Shown here: positions 1 to 7,424 of the stretch, piece after piece
Layout of the letters: each line of letters begins with the position of its first letter
Position numbering within the stretch: position 1 is the first letter of the stretch
IMG/VR virus record: IMGVR_UViG_3300023097_000002
Coordinates: 1-64,000 of that record
Length of the DNA stretch: 64,000 nt
Source of the DNA: a virus
Direction: 5' to 3' (one strand)
Program-made: the position numbers and the translations under genes
Notes under the pieces: generated by a model
Told to the model about the DNA's origin: nothing
What the model saw: the letters and a program-made list of their open reading frames with translations, nothing else
Databases searched by the model: none

Positions 1-402
1 CTGGGCCATGAGGCACGAAAGCTGCTGGACGCCCTGCTGAAGCACGTGAACGAGGCGGGGCGGGCCCAGGTGGCAACGACCACCCTCCTCAAGGACAGCG
101 GACTGACGCAGGGCGCCCTGGTGCGAGCCAGGGCCGAACTCACCCGGAGCGGACTGCTGCGCACCGAACCGGGCTTCTCTGCCACCGGCCTGCGGGGGGC
201 GAACGTCTACGTACTGAACCTGACCGCAATCGACCCCCCTTCCGAGCAGGTTCTGGAAGACGAAACCGGACGAATTGAGGCAGACGATCCCGACGCCGCT
301 GGTCACCAGGTTTCCGAGGAGATTCCGACTCCTTCCGGACGGCATCGCAGCGAACGGAAGGGCTTCCTTTACGGCCTCTTCCGGAGGTCCCGCTCTTCCT
401 GA
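1..402 (+). CDS. Partial winged-helix-like protein, 5' end outside window
   Basis: The frame is open from base 1; a GTG at 46 is an internal start option, but the residues before it (LLDALLKHV) read as coding, so the gene probably begins to the left. The visible part looks like a small winged helix (a TTTLLKDSGLTQ-type helix, then a LTRSGLL recognition helix and hairpin), followed by an acidic stretch and a basic tail ending RRSRSS. It resembles in layout the two small DNA-binding proteins at 46080 and 46511. The role could be replication initiation or transcription control; neither is shown. Confidence 0.6.
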   Translation: MGHEARKLLDALLKHVNEAGRAQVATTTLLKDSGLTQGALVRARAELTRSGLLRTEPGFSATGLRGANVYVLNLTAIDPPSEQVLEDETGRIEADDPDAAGHQVSEEIPTPSGRHRSERKGFLYGLFRRSRSS

Positions 403-504
403 AGCGTGGAAGAGGTTCCGTCCCGTCGGAAGAAGCCGAAGAAAGGGTGGTTGTTCTCCACTCGAATCGGACGAATGAGGGCACGACGGGGCGGCACTTC
501 GTAT

Positions 505-522
505 CATGATTCTCGAATCATG
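505..522. promoter_or_regulatory. Perfect 8-bp inverted repeat, candidate operator
   Basis: CATGATTC and GAATCATG are separated by two bases. The palindrome lies about 50 bases upstream of the -35 box at 571 in a gap with no gene. Its right arm and flank (TCATGGTGA) recur near 45670 in the other long non-coding gap. Confidence 0.4.
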
Positions 523-570
523 GTGAATTCGGACAGAACGGACCACTTCCCGAATCTGGCCCTGGTTCGC

Positions 571-600
571 TTGACACGGCCTAGGCCACGCTGGCACAGT
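571..600 (+). promoter_or_regulatory. Promoter of the 666 gene with GGCCTAGGCC inside the spacer
   Basis: TTGACA at 571-576 is followed by an 18-base spacer and CACAGT at 595-600. The perfect palindrome GGCCTAGGCC at 578-587 fills the spacer, so a protein bound there would block RNA polymerase. Related sites occur at 4639, 6740, 20042 and 63698. The gap 403-665 otherwise holds only the palindrome at 505 and the hairpin at 625. Confidence 0.6.
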
Positions 601-624
601 CATGCCTAACGCCCCCAAGCGAGG

Positions 625-650
625 TTTCCAAAACCGGGGGTTTTCGGAAA
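625..650 (+). promoter_or_regulatory. Leader hairpin overlapping the ribosome binding site of the 666 gene
   Basis: TTTCC plus AAAACC pairs with GGTTTT plus GGAAA around a GGG loop, with one bulged base. The 3' arm runs into the Shine-Dalgarno stretch GGAAAGGGAG, so folding could limit translation of the membrane protein. Confidence 0.4.
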
Positions 651-665
651 GGGAGAAACCCAGAC

Positions 666-1826
666 ATGGATAAGACGGAAAACAACGAGAAGGTCGCGAA
701 GGTCGACATCGACGAGGACGGTCCGAAGCGTTTCTCCGTTCTGGTTCTGATGGCGAGCATCCTCTCGATCGGCTCCCTCGCCTGGAGCACCTGGTCCTTC
801 ATCGACCTGTACAAGGTCGACGCGCTCACCATCGACAAGCTGGGCGGGCTCAGCCTGATCTCCCTCTCGGCCGCCGCGACGATGGACGTCGTCTGGAGCG
901 CGACGATGGTGGCCCAGTACCAGGGTCAGAAGCTGATGGGCAAGCTGCCCAAGGGGAAGAAGCCCTTCGACTTCCTGCCGGTCATCGGCTGGGTCGAGGC
1001 CCTGTTCGTCGCCGGTCTGCTCGGCTACCACGGAACGACGATCGGCGGCGGCGCGGCGGGGTTCGCGGCGGTCCTCCCGGTCTTCACGAAGCTCACGTGG
1101 ACGATGGCCCTGAACGGCCTGAAGGACCCGAGCGACCTGACCGACGACGAGAAGGCGCAGATGGCCGCGAAGAAGCGGAAGTCCCGCCTCACCCGGGCCG
1201 ACGCCGAGGCGACCGCCGAGCAGCACGAGGCCGACATGATCCTGAAGAACCGCGAGCACGAGGCGGCCCTGGCCGAGCAGCGGCGCCTGGCGGCCATCGA
1301 GCACGAGAAGGTCCAGGCCGAGATCGAGCGCAAGAAGCTGGAACAGCAGGCCCAGTTTGAACTGGAGAAGGCCAAGCTGGAGGGCGAGGCCGAGACCAAG
1401 CTGATGCGTCAGCAGCTCAACGCGCGACTCCAGATCGAGACCCTGCGCAGCCAGCAGGGCATCAGCCTGGAGCGGATGGACGCCGAGCAGGAACTGCGTC
1501 TGCGGGCTCCGCTGGACCTCGGCTTCAACGTCATCCAGGGGCAGGTCTCCCGGCCGCAGCTCACCAAGGGCGGCGTTTCCTTCGAGGAGGAGGACGACGC
1601 GGAGGGCATCAGCCTGGACGGCCTGAACCTGACCGACGCCGAGCGCCGGAAGGTGAACCTGGCGGCCCGCTACTACGCCGCCGACGCGGCCGAGGGCGGC
1701 ATCACCAAGGCCGCCTTCGCGAAGGCCAACCAGACGGGCGCCCCCCGGGTGACCGAGGCGACCACCGCCTTCCCGCTGGAGTGGTTCGTCGAGAACGGTC
1801 TCGCGAGCTGGATGAACCAGGGCTGA
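666..1826 (+). CDS. Membrane protein with long C-terminal coiled coil, SpdB/DUF2637-like arrangement
   Basis: 386 residues. Hydrophobic segments lie near 24-47, 61-84, 102-122 and 126-146. They are followed by a charged Ala/Glu/Lys/Arg-rich coiled coil at about 178-272 and a C-terminal domain of about 90 residues. Membrane segments followed by a large cytoplasmic coiled coil recall the Spd/DUF2637 proteins that help plasmid spread in Streptomyces mycelium, but no decisive motif is visible. It has its own promoter with a GGCCTAGGCC operator-like site and ends at a strong terminator. An anchor for another intracellular complex is the main alternative. Confidence 0.75.
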   Translation: MDKTENNEKVAKVDIDEDGPKRFSVLVLMASILSIGSLAWSTWSFIDLYKVDALTIDKLGGLSLISLSAAATMDVVWSATMVAQYQGQKLMGKLPKGKKPFDFLPVIGWVEALFVAGLLGYHGTTIGGGAAGFAAVLPVFTKLTWTMALNGLKDPSDLTDDEKAQMAAKKRKSRLTRADAEATAEQHEADMILKNREHEAALAEQRRLAAIEHEKVQAEIERKKLEQQAQFELEKAKLEGEAETKLMRQQLNARLQIETLRSQQGISLERMDAEQELRLRAPLDLGFNVIQGQVSRPQLTKGGVSFEEEDDAEGISLDGLNLTDAERRKVNLAARYYAADAAEGGITKAAFAKANQTGAPRVTEATTAFPLEWFVENGLASWMNQG

Positions 1827-1844
1827 CAAGCCCGCACGGCAGAG

Positions 1845-1880
1845 AAGCCCCCGCTCCGGCGGGGGCTTCCTGTTTTCCCC
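1845..1880 (+). terminator. Intrinsic terminator after the 666 gene
   Basis: GCCCCCGC and GCGGGGGC form a GC-rich stem with a short loop, followed by a T-rich stretch (CCTGTTTT). Confidence 0.8.
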
Positions 1881-1925
1881 AACTTGCCTGTATTCTGGCT
1901 GTGTTGACTAGGAGAGGAGAATGAC

Positions 1926-2240
1926 ATGGCGTGGCGAATCGAGGCATCCGGAGGAACCGGATCCGCCAATTACGTTGTGATCCAGCCGATGATGGACGAC
2001 GACCCGGAGAGTGAAATCCGGCATGCGCTGATCACCATCTCGCCGAAGGGCGGTCGCGAGCACCCGACGATTCCGATGCTTCCGACGGGTGCCCTCTACC
2101 GCGACCGGCTCGGCATGGCGTACCGCATCCAGGAGGCCACCATCGTCGAGACCGGAACCGACGACGGCGAACATTCCATGTGGCGTTACGAGTACCTGGT
2201 CGCCTACAGCGCGACCCTGCCGCTCCGGCCCGTCTCATGA
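1926..2240 (+). CDS. Small hypothetical protein
   Basis: 104 residues. The ATG follows AGGAGAGGAG. No membrane segment or signal peptide is seen, and the composition suggests a small soluble beta-rich domain. It begins a run of four genes joined by short overlaps (1926 to 3820): its stop overlaps the ATGATG start of the next gene. No family recognised. Confidence 0.7.
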   Translation: MAWRIEASGGTGSANYVVIQPMMDDDPESEIRHALITISPKGGREHPTIPMLPTGALYRDRLGMAYRIQEATIVETGTDDGEHSMWRYEYLVAYSATLPLRPVS

Positions 2241-2446
2241 TGGAGAAGGTCGTCACCTGGGCCATCGCCAAGGCGGTCGAGGATGTCGACGACAGTGTGA
2301 CTACGGCTGCCCTGCTGGGGGCCGCACTGGACACCGCCACGTTCTCCGCGATCGGCGTTCCGGCAACCGGTGCCGTAATCGCAGGAGCCGCCACGGGCGT
2401 GGGCCTGAACGTGGCTCGGAAGATGATGAAGGGGGAGAAGGAGTGA
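2237..2446 (+). CDS. Small hydrophobic Ala/Gly-rich protein
   Basis: 69 residues, starting at an ATGATG that overlaps the previous stop. Residues 23-60 are rich in Ala, Gly, Val and Thr with GA and GxA steps and could form one helical hairpin or membrane segment. The C-terminus is basic (ARKMMKGEKE). Its stop overlaps the GTG of the next gene, implying coupled translation with the membrane-anchored protein downstream. Function unknown. Confidence 0.65.
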   Translation: MMEKVVTWAIAKAVEDVDDSVTTAALLGAALDTATFSAIGVPATGAVIAGAATGVGLNVARKMMKGEKE

Positions 2447-3102
2447 CCGACTGGTGGAACACGTCTGCACCGCAACAGGAGGGTGAGCCGGTTCGCGTGG
2501 AACCGGCCATCGGGTGGGATCCGGAACCCGCACCGTCGATGCCCGCCCCTCCGCCCGATCCTCCAGTTCGGCAGGAAGGGCCGAATCCGCAGAAGCCGGA
2601 TCGGCGTAAGAGCCTTCTTCTCGGAGCGGCCGGTGCTGCTGCCGTAGGGGTTCTGGTCTTCACCGTCATGCCGCACGACGGCTCGACTCCGGCCGACACC
2701 CCTGGCGGATCCTCATCGTCTTCCGCTGAGCAGTTCCCCCCTGCTGCCGGTGGAGGTCCCTCCGAAGGTACGCAGGACCGGGCCGAGGCATCTCAGGCGC
2801 CCGCTCCGCAGAAGCCGAAGGTGGTCACCCTCACTGCCGTACCCGACGGCTCCGGCACGGTCGGCGCCATCGTGAAGGTGACGGTCGTGAACGACACCGA
2901 CGAGACCGTGGTGGTCATGTCGTCGATGGTGAAGGGCGACGGTCGCCCGGCCGTCATCGGTGAGGGAACGCTGGCCCCCGGCTCTCGCCGGGTCGAGCCC
3001 GGCGAGACGGCGACCGGAACCGTCGAGTTCGCCGCGAAGAAGGCCCCCGCTCAGGTGGCTCTCGTGGATCTCAGCGGGAACGTGGTGGCGGCCAGTGGCT
3101 GA
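2443..3102 (+). CDS. Membrane-anchored protein with external Ig-like domain
   Basis: 219 residues. The proline-rich cytoplasmic N-terminus (about 1-48) ends in basic KPDRRK, followed by one transmembrane helix at about 52-70. A Ser/Pro/Gly-rich linker leads to a C-terminal beta domain (about 125-219) of the FxLYD/DUF4352 type, with repeated V-x-V strands. The topology suggests a cell-surface or periplasmic-side component of the envelope module. The GTG start overlaps the preceding gene and the stop overlaps the next. Confidence 0.7.
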   Translation: MTDWWNTSAPQQEGEPVRVEPAIGWDPEPAPSMPAPPPDPPVRQEGPNPQKPDRRKSLLLGAAGAAAVGVLVFTVMPHDGSTPADTPGGSSSSSAEQFPPAAGGGPSEGTQDRAEASQAPAPQKPKVVTLTAVPDGSGTVGAIVKVTVVNDTDETVVVMSSMVKGDGRPAVIGEGTLAPGSRRVEPGETATGTVEFAAKKAPAQVALVDLSGNVVAASG

Positions 3103-3820
3103 ACCGCTGCTGCACCGCCTCCCGTCGACCGGGAAGTACGACAAGAAGTACCAGGTGCACGGTCACGACCATCTGATCGTCGAGGCGTACTACTCGGACG
3201 CCGAAGACGGCAAGCCGGAGTTCGGCTGCTGGTGGGTGATCGACACCAGATTCTCCGCACTCGACCGGCACCGCCGCCAGATCGTCTTCTCCTCCACGTA
3301 CCTCTCCGACATCCGGAGCTGGCTGAAGGCCGGAGGGGCGAAGCTGTGGGACCCCGAGAAGAGGAAGACCGACAAGGGCTGGAAGCCGATCCCCGAGGGC
3401 TGGCTTCCTGATGACGGGCGACTGGAGGCGAAGCGCCGTGTGCCCTTCAGGCCGTTCGGCGAGACGGGTTCACGGGCGCATCAGGTGGCGCGGCGGACGG
3501 AAGGGCAAGAGCAGGAGCCCAGTGACTACCCGCTCCACCCTCGCGGCCTGACGGGCAAGAAGTACGCCGTCGTCCCCGGGTGGATCACCTCTGTCAACGA
3601 CGGCCAGCGGCACTGGATCGGCTTCGGTGCGCTCACCTGGCTGTACGGAGTCAGTCCGGCCGAGTGCATCAAGGTCGACGACGAGACCGAACGAGGCTGG
3701 AACGACGACATGCGGGCGCACCTGATCTGGCTGTATCCGCAACGCAGGCACGAGGACTACGAGTCGATGAAGGAGGAGCTGGCCAGAGGCGAGGACGCCT
3801 TCAAACTGATCGAGCCCTGA
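3095..3820 (+). CDS. Hypothetical soluble protein, last gene of the 1926 operon
   Basis: 241 residues, starting at a GTG inside the end of the previous gene. It is rich in Trp, Arg and Asp with no membrane segment. Clustered aromatic patches (GCWWVIDTRFS near 50 and WIGFGALTWLYG near 178) suggest a globular alpha/beta domain. No family recognised. It converges on the GntR-type regulator, with a terminator between them. Confidence 0.65.
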   Translation: MAEPLLHRLPSTGKYDKKYQVHGHDHLIVEAYYSDAEDGKPEFGCWWVIDTRFSALDRHRRQIVFSSTYLSDIRSWLKAGGAKLWDPEKRKTDKGWKPIPEGWLPDDGRLEAKRRVPFRPFGETGSRAHQVARRTEGQEQEPSDYPLHPRGLTGKKYAVVPGWITSVNDGQRHWIGFGALTWLYGVSPAECIKVDDETERGWNDDMRAHLIWLYPQRRHEDYESMKEELARGEDAFKLIEP

Positions 3821-3827
3821 GCATGCG

Positions 3828-3861
3828 AAAGCCCCCGTTGCAACGGTGCGACGGGGGCTCT
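3828..3861. terminator. Terminator between convergent genes
   Basis: AGCCCCCGT and ACGGGGGCT form a stem between the + strand stop at 3820 and the - strand stop at 3881. It could serve both strands. Confidence 0.7.
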
Positions 3862-3880
3862 GCACATCCGCATGGGGTCC

Positions 3881-4615
3881 TCACAGGGGCACGTGGAACG
3901 AGACCGGCCGGTTGCCCTCGCAGACCTTCACCGCGACCTCGACGACCTTGCCATTGGCCAGCAGGACCCGGCGTGCCGTCTGCGTGACGATCGCGTACGC
4001 GCCCTTGAGTTCCAGAAGCTCCCGCTCCCGGTCGGTCGCCAGTCGCGACGTGATGACGGGGATCAGATCCTTCTGCCGGGATCCCATGCGCTCGGCGGCC
4101 AGCTCGCGCGAACCGCGCGGCGTGGCCTCCGCCATCGCCAGCTCGGGGGTCACGGCCGTCACCTCGGGCGGGTAGTACGAGTGCCCGGTGGCGACCGGCT
4201 TGCCGTCGATCCGGTTCAGGCGCTCCCGGTAGACGACGCCCTCACCCGGTTCGACCCCCAGCGCGGTGGCGATCTCGGCAGGGCATGGAACCGTCTCGAC
4301 CCGAAGGATCTCCGAGGTCTCCCGGGCGCCGAGCGCCCGGCCGCTTGCCGCGTAGTTCCCGACCCGGTCCTGAACCGTGGCCGTGCGGCCCGAGATGTCC
4401 GCCACGACGGGCGGCCGGTTGCCGCTGGACGGCTCCAGGACCCCTTCAGCCGTCAGCAGTTCCACGACCTTGTCGATGGTGACGCGCGACGTCTTGTGGG
4501 TCTTGGCGAGCCTGCGGCGCGACTCCAGCGGAGTACCCGGCGCCAGCTCACCAGAGGTGATCCTGGATCGGTAATGTGCCGCAATGGCACGGTACTTGGG
4601 AATCTGCTCGCTCAC
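3881..4615 (-). CDS. GntR/HutC-family transcriptional repressor with UTRA domain
   Basis: 244 residues from a GTG preceded by GAGGAG. The N-terminal winged helix (about 1-72) has the GntR pattern KYRAIAAHYRSRI, then a LESRRRLAKTHKTSR recognition region and a beta-wing. The rest (about 80-240) is a UTRA-type effector domain with VVYRERLNRIDGKPV and the GHSYYPPE segment. Related proteins (KorSA, TraR, KorA types) control transfer genes on Streptomyces plasmids. It is the only - strand gene in the left module, and GGCCTAGGCC lies 24 bases upstream of its start, suggesting autoregulation. The frame stays open upstream into 6712, but that extension is antisense to membrane genes and lacks a start signal. 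Confidence 0.88.
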   Translation of the reverse strand: MSEQIPKYRAIAAHYRSRITSGELAPGTPLESRRRLAKTHKTSRVTIDKVVELLTAEGVLEPSSGNRPPVVADISGRTATVQDRVGNYAASGRALGARETSEILRVETVPCPAEIATALGVEPGEGVVYRERLNRIDGKPVATGHSYYPPEVTAVTPELAMAEATPRGSRELAAERMGSRQKDLIPVITSRLATDRERELLELKGAYAIVTQTARRVLLANGKVVEVAVKVCEGNRPVSFHVPL

Positions 4616-4634
4616 TTTTTCTCCTCGCGTTCGC

Positions 4635-4663
4635 TTGTGGCCTAGGCCGTATTGTGTCATGCT
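4635..4663. promoter_or_regulatory. Divergent promoter region with GGCCTAGGCC
   Basis: The palindrome is at 4639-4648. On the + strand TTGTGG (4635-4640), 17 bases, then CATGCT (4658-4663) can serve the 4703 operon. On the - strand ATGACA (4660-4655) is a possible -35 for the repressor gene. One bound protein could control both directions. Confidence 0.5.
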
Positions 4664-4702
4664 GGACTCCACAACGCCAGCAGAGACCGAAGAGAGGGTG
4701 GC

Positions 4703-4867
4703 ATGGAAGGTAACGGGGAGGTTCAGGAGCCGGTTGCGTCGCATGATCGGCCCGTGCCGGAAGCGACTCTCGGGCAGCTTTCTGACTTCGCTGCCAACCA
4801 GGATATCGCCCGATTGGAGGCAACCGTAGAGGCCAACATCGGACTCGCTTCCGATGGAAAGCCGTAA
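4703..4867 (+). CDS. Small acidic hypothetical protein
   Basis: 54 residues. The ATG follows a GAGAGGGTGG ribosome site. It is soluble and rich in Glu, Ala and Asp, with no motif. First gene of the operon divergent from the GntR-type repressor and 15 bases before the membrane protein at 4883. Possibly a small regulator or chaperone for that protein; function unknown. Confidence 0.6.
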   Translation: MEGNGEVQEPVASHDRPVPEATLGQLSDFAANQDIARLEATVEANIGLASDGKP

Positions 4868-4882
4868 CACGGAAGGAGAGAC

Positions 4883-5845
4883 GTGGCGACGAAGGCAGCC
4901 ATTCCGCCGAAGCCGAAGACGGCCCCCACCGTGCACCTCAAGGGCCGGAAGCGGAAGCCGCCACGGACCCTGAAGGGCGACCTCAAGGCATTGAAGGGGA
5001 AGCTCGGCTCGGCCACCACTCGGTGGACTGAGAGTCAGGGCAAGGCGGAAGAGAAGAAGGAAAAGGTACGCCAGGAGGCCGAAAAGATCCTGGCCCCTGT
5101 CAAGGAAAAGGCCGCAGAGGAGAAGAAGCTCGCGGCCGAAGTGATGAAGCCGGTTCAGGCGGCTGCCGCCGCCATCAAGAACGGGCTGGACCCGGCCAAC
5201 GGAAAGACCCGGCCGTACGTCACTTCGTTCATGATCTCCTCGGTGATGTCGTGGGCTGTCGGACCGCAGATTCTGACCGCTCTGTACGAGCGAATCCGCT
5301 TCGGCACCTCGACCACCGGATGGGGGATTCTGAACGGCCCTGGCAGGTGGTTCAGGGACACGATCGGCATGGCGTACGAGTCGGACCGGCTCGGCAGCCT
5401 GATCTGGGCGGCGGTCATGGGGCTTGCCCCCATGTTCCTCATGTTCACCCGGAACCAGGTCGCCGGATACCTGGCCCAGAGCACGTACCGGGGGCGGATG
5501 GTCGCCTTCAGCATCACGTGGCTGACGCGCTCGGCGTGGCTGGTCCCGATCCTGTTCTTCATCGGGGTCTCGTACCCCGATGAGGTCACGGCGATCTTCG
5601 GTTCGCCGTGGACCTTCCAGATGTGGCAGTTCTGGGTCGCCGGTCTGTTCTGCATGGCGTTCTACGCGACCATGTGGACCTTCGACCGGATCGAACGACT
5701 CACCCGCGAACGGGCGGCCATGTCGGAGGAGGAGCTGGAGAAGTCCCAGAGCATGGGGCCTGGCATCTTCCACATCGTGCTCATGATCCCGCTGGCGTCG
5801 ATCGTCACGGGGATCCTGCTCTACGCACCGGGCGCCGCCTGGTGA
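4883..5845 (+). CDS. Multi-pass membrane protein with N-terminal Lys/Glu coiled coil
   Basis: 320 residues, GTG start after GGAAGGAGAG. Residues 1-40 are strongly basic and 45-95 form a Lys/Glu/Ala coiled coil. Hydrophobic segments follow near 113-135 (weak), 172-190, 208-232, 246-268 and 295-316. A basic cytoplasmic arm plus polytopic membrane domain would fit a channel or assembly platform in a conjugation- or secretion-like apparatus, but no VirB/Tra family motif is recognisable. Lies between the repressor and another membrane protein. Confidence 0.75.
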   Translation: MATKAAIPPKPKTAPTVHLKGRKRKPPRTLKGDLKALKGKLGSATTRWTESQGKAEEKKEKVRQEAEKILAPVKEKAAEEKKLAAEVMKPVQAAAAAIKNGLDPANGKTRPYVTSFMISSVMSWAVGPQILTALYERIRFGTSTTGWGILNGPGRWFRDTIGMAYESDRLGSLIWAAVMGLAPMFLMFTRNQVAGYLAQSTYRGRMVAFSITWLTRSAWLVPILFFIGVSYPDEVTAIFGSPWTFQMWQFWVAGLFCMAFYATMWTFDRIERLTRERAAMSEEELEKSQSMGPGIFHIVLMIPLASIVTGILLYAPGAAW

Positions 5846-5965
5846 TGCACAAGGGCCTTCGCTGCCGAGTGGCAGCCCGGCCGGGTTCACCCCGGCCGGA
5901 AGCCGGTTCGCATCCGGCCGAAGGTACGAAGCGGACGAACGAGCCGCTTGGAAAGGGGACGAGTC

Positions 5966-6031
5966 GTGTTCCAGAAGGACGACGACCTCGACGGGCTGCC
6001 GATACTGAAGCCCGCCGGTCCCGGCCGGTGA
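5966..6031 (+). CDS. Possible 21-residue peptide
   Basis: A GTG with GGAAAGGGGAC upstream opens a short frame (FQKDDDLDGLPILKPAG) whose codons almost all end in G or C, like real genes here. Lies in the 230-base gap between two membrane-protein genes. A longer overlapping frame from 5842 has poorer codon use. The gap otherwise shows only a CCGGCC-rich stem near 5877-5902. Confidence 0.4.
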   Translation: MFQKDDDLDGLPILKPAGPGR

Positions 6032-6079
6032 GTCTGTAGGGCCGCTGGAGGGCGGCCCCACAGAGAAGGTGAGGGAAAA

Positions 6080-6658
6080 GTGATTCTGGCACTTACGCAG
6101 CAGCAGCAGATCGAGGTTCCGGAGAACTCGTGGATCGGTCACACCACGATGGCGGGCTTCGGAATCATCCTGCTGGTGCTCTCGTTCCTCTGCATCAAGG
6201 GGAACAAGAAGGGTCAGCAGATGTTCCTCTGGGGCGGGCTGACCAAGGCGCTGATGACCAAGGCTGTGCAGCAGCCGACCAGCCGCATGATGACGAAGGT
6301 TCACGGAGGTCCGAGCGAAGGGTTCGACTGGCGGTCCGCAATGACATTCCTCGTGGGAATGTGGGCCATGACGTCGATCGTCAGCTCGACCGGTGGATTC
6401 GTCGTCGACCTGGTCGACTGGTTCCAGGGCCTCGTCATGGCGCTGGCCGACTGGCCGGTCCTGTCCGACATCGGAGCCGGGGGCATCTGCCTCTTCCTCG
6501 GGTTCCTCGCGATGCGGAACAAGGACGACGACAAGCAGGATCTGATGTACGGCGCCATCTGCGGGTTCTTCTTCCCGCTCGGCGGTGGCACCTGGGCCGA
6601 GATCACGCTCCAGATCGGCAACTGGATCCCGCAGCTCATGCAGAGCCCGTTCCACTGA
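6080..6658 (+). CDS. Polytopic membrane protein
   Basis: 192 residues, GTG start after AAGGTGAGGG. Hydrophobic segments lie at about 21-39, 86-106, 130-146 and 155-172, with a short polar N-terminus (TQQQQIEVPE) and a charged RNKDDDKQD loop between the last two. Follows the 4883 membrane gene in the same operon and ends at a strong terminator. May be a pilin-like or channel subunit by size and position, but nothing in the sequence proves it. Confidence 0.7.
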   Translation: MILALTQQQQIEVPENSWIGHTTMAGFGIILLVLSFLCIKGNKKGQQMFLWGGLTKALMTKAVQQPTSRMMTKVHGGPSEGFDWRSAMTFLVGMWAMTSIVSSTGGFVVDLVDWFQGLVMALADWPVLSDIGAGGICLFLGFLAMRNKDDDKQDLMYGAICGFFFPLGGGTWAEITLQIGNWIPQLMQSPFH

Positions 6659-6669
6659 GGTGGGCGGTT

Positions 6670-6701
6670 CGAACGGCCGGACTCTTCGGGGTCCGGCCGT
6701 T
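6670..6701 (+). terminator. Intrinsic terminator ending the 4703-6658 operon
   Basis: GAACGGCCGGAC and GTCCGGCCGTTC form a 12-bp stem around a TCTTCGGG loop, followed by a short T-containing stretch. Confidence 0.8.
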
Positions 6702-6730
6702 CTGCGTTTCAACTCCGTTGCAGGTTCGCC

Positions 6731-6760
6731 TTGTTGGCTGGCCTAGGTCAATGTTAGAGT
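6731..6760 (+). promoter_or_regulatory. Promoter of the cell-wall hydrolase operon with GGCCTAGGTC in the spacer
   Basis: TTGTTG (6731-6736), 18 bases, TAGAGT (6755-6760). GGCCTAGGTC at 6740-6749 lies within the spacer, the same arrangement as at 571. Confidence 0.6.
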
Positions 6761-6785
6761 GGAGCCCGGAGAAGGGAGGAGCGTG

Positions 6786-7424
6786 ATGCCACGCAGAGCG
6801 GGCGGAGTATTCGTCGGTGTGTTTTTCGCGGTTGGAGCAGTTCAGGCCGTCACCGGTTTCATTCCGGCGGTCCCGTCTGCTGCGTCCGTCGCGGCACCCA
6901 CGAAGCAGGAGGCCAGCCAGGACTACAAGTTCACCGGCACCTCCGCACCGATCAAGCCTGGCTCGGTCCCGAAGAAGCGCTGGGAAGAGCTGATCAACAA
7001 GTGGGGCAACAAGTGCAAGACGTTGACCCCGGCACTCCTCGCGGCCCAGCTCGATCAGGAGAGCATGGGTTTCAAGCCCGAGGTCATCGACGGGCGCCTG
7101 GACTCCCCCGCCTCCGCGAAGGGGATGGCCCAGTTCATCGACGGAACCTGGGCGACCGAGGGGATCGACGCCAACGGGGACGGCAAGCGGAACAAGTACG
7201 ACCCCGAGGACGCGATCCCGTCGGCCGCGAGCCTGGACTGCAAGCTCGCGAAGGGACTCAAGGACATTCCGGGACCCACCTGGAAGAACATGCTCGCCGG
7301 GTACAACGCGGGCGGCTTCCGGGTGCAGCAGTACAACGGCGTTCCGCCGTGTTCGTTCGCCCGCTGCGAGACGTACAACTACGTGAAGATCATCGAGCAG
7401 AAGACGAGGAAGTACGAGCAGTGA
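6786..7424 (+). CDS. Secreted lytic transglycosylase-like protein
   Basis: 212 residues. A start at ATG 6786 gives a signal peptide (MPRRAGG then a hydrophobic run to about 37). The SLT/goose-lysozyme-type domain spans about 66-205. The likely catalytic Glu is E92 in AAQLDQESMGF, followed by SAKGMAQF and AGYNAGG, all typical of the fold. It would cleave peptidoglycan glycan strands outside the membrane. Conjugative elements use such enzymes (VirB1-like) to open the wall; a phage lysis role is the alternative. Its stop overlaps the GTG of the NlpC/P60 gene. Confidence 0.88.
   Translation: MPRRAGGVFVGVFFAVGAVQAVTGFIPAVPSAASVAAPTKQEASQDYKFTGTSAPIKPGSVPKKRWEELINKWGNKCKTLTPALLAAQLDQESMGFKPEVIDGRLDSPASAKGMAQFIDGTWATEGIDANGDGKRNKYDPEDAIPSAASLDCKLAKGLKDIPGPTWKNMLAGYNAGGFRVQQYNGVPPCSFARCETYNYVKIIEQKTRKYEQ

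Noticed and set aside
4616-6712. Upstream extension of the GntR/UTRA frame to a 943-residue protein
   Set aside because: It runs antisense through two membrane-protein genes and has no start signal; GTG 4615 with GAGGAG gives a normal 244-residue family member.
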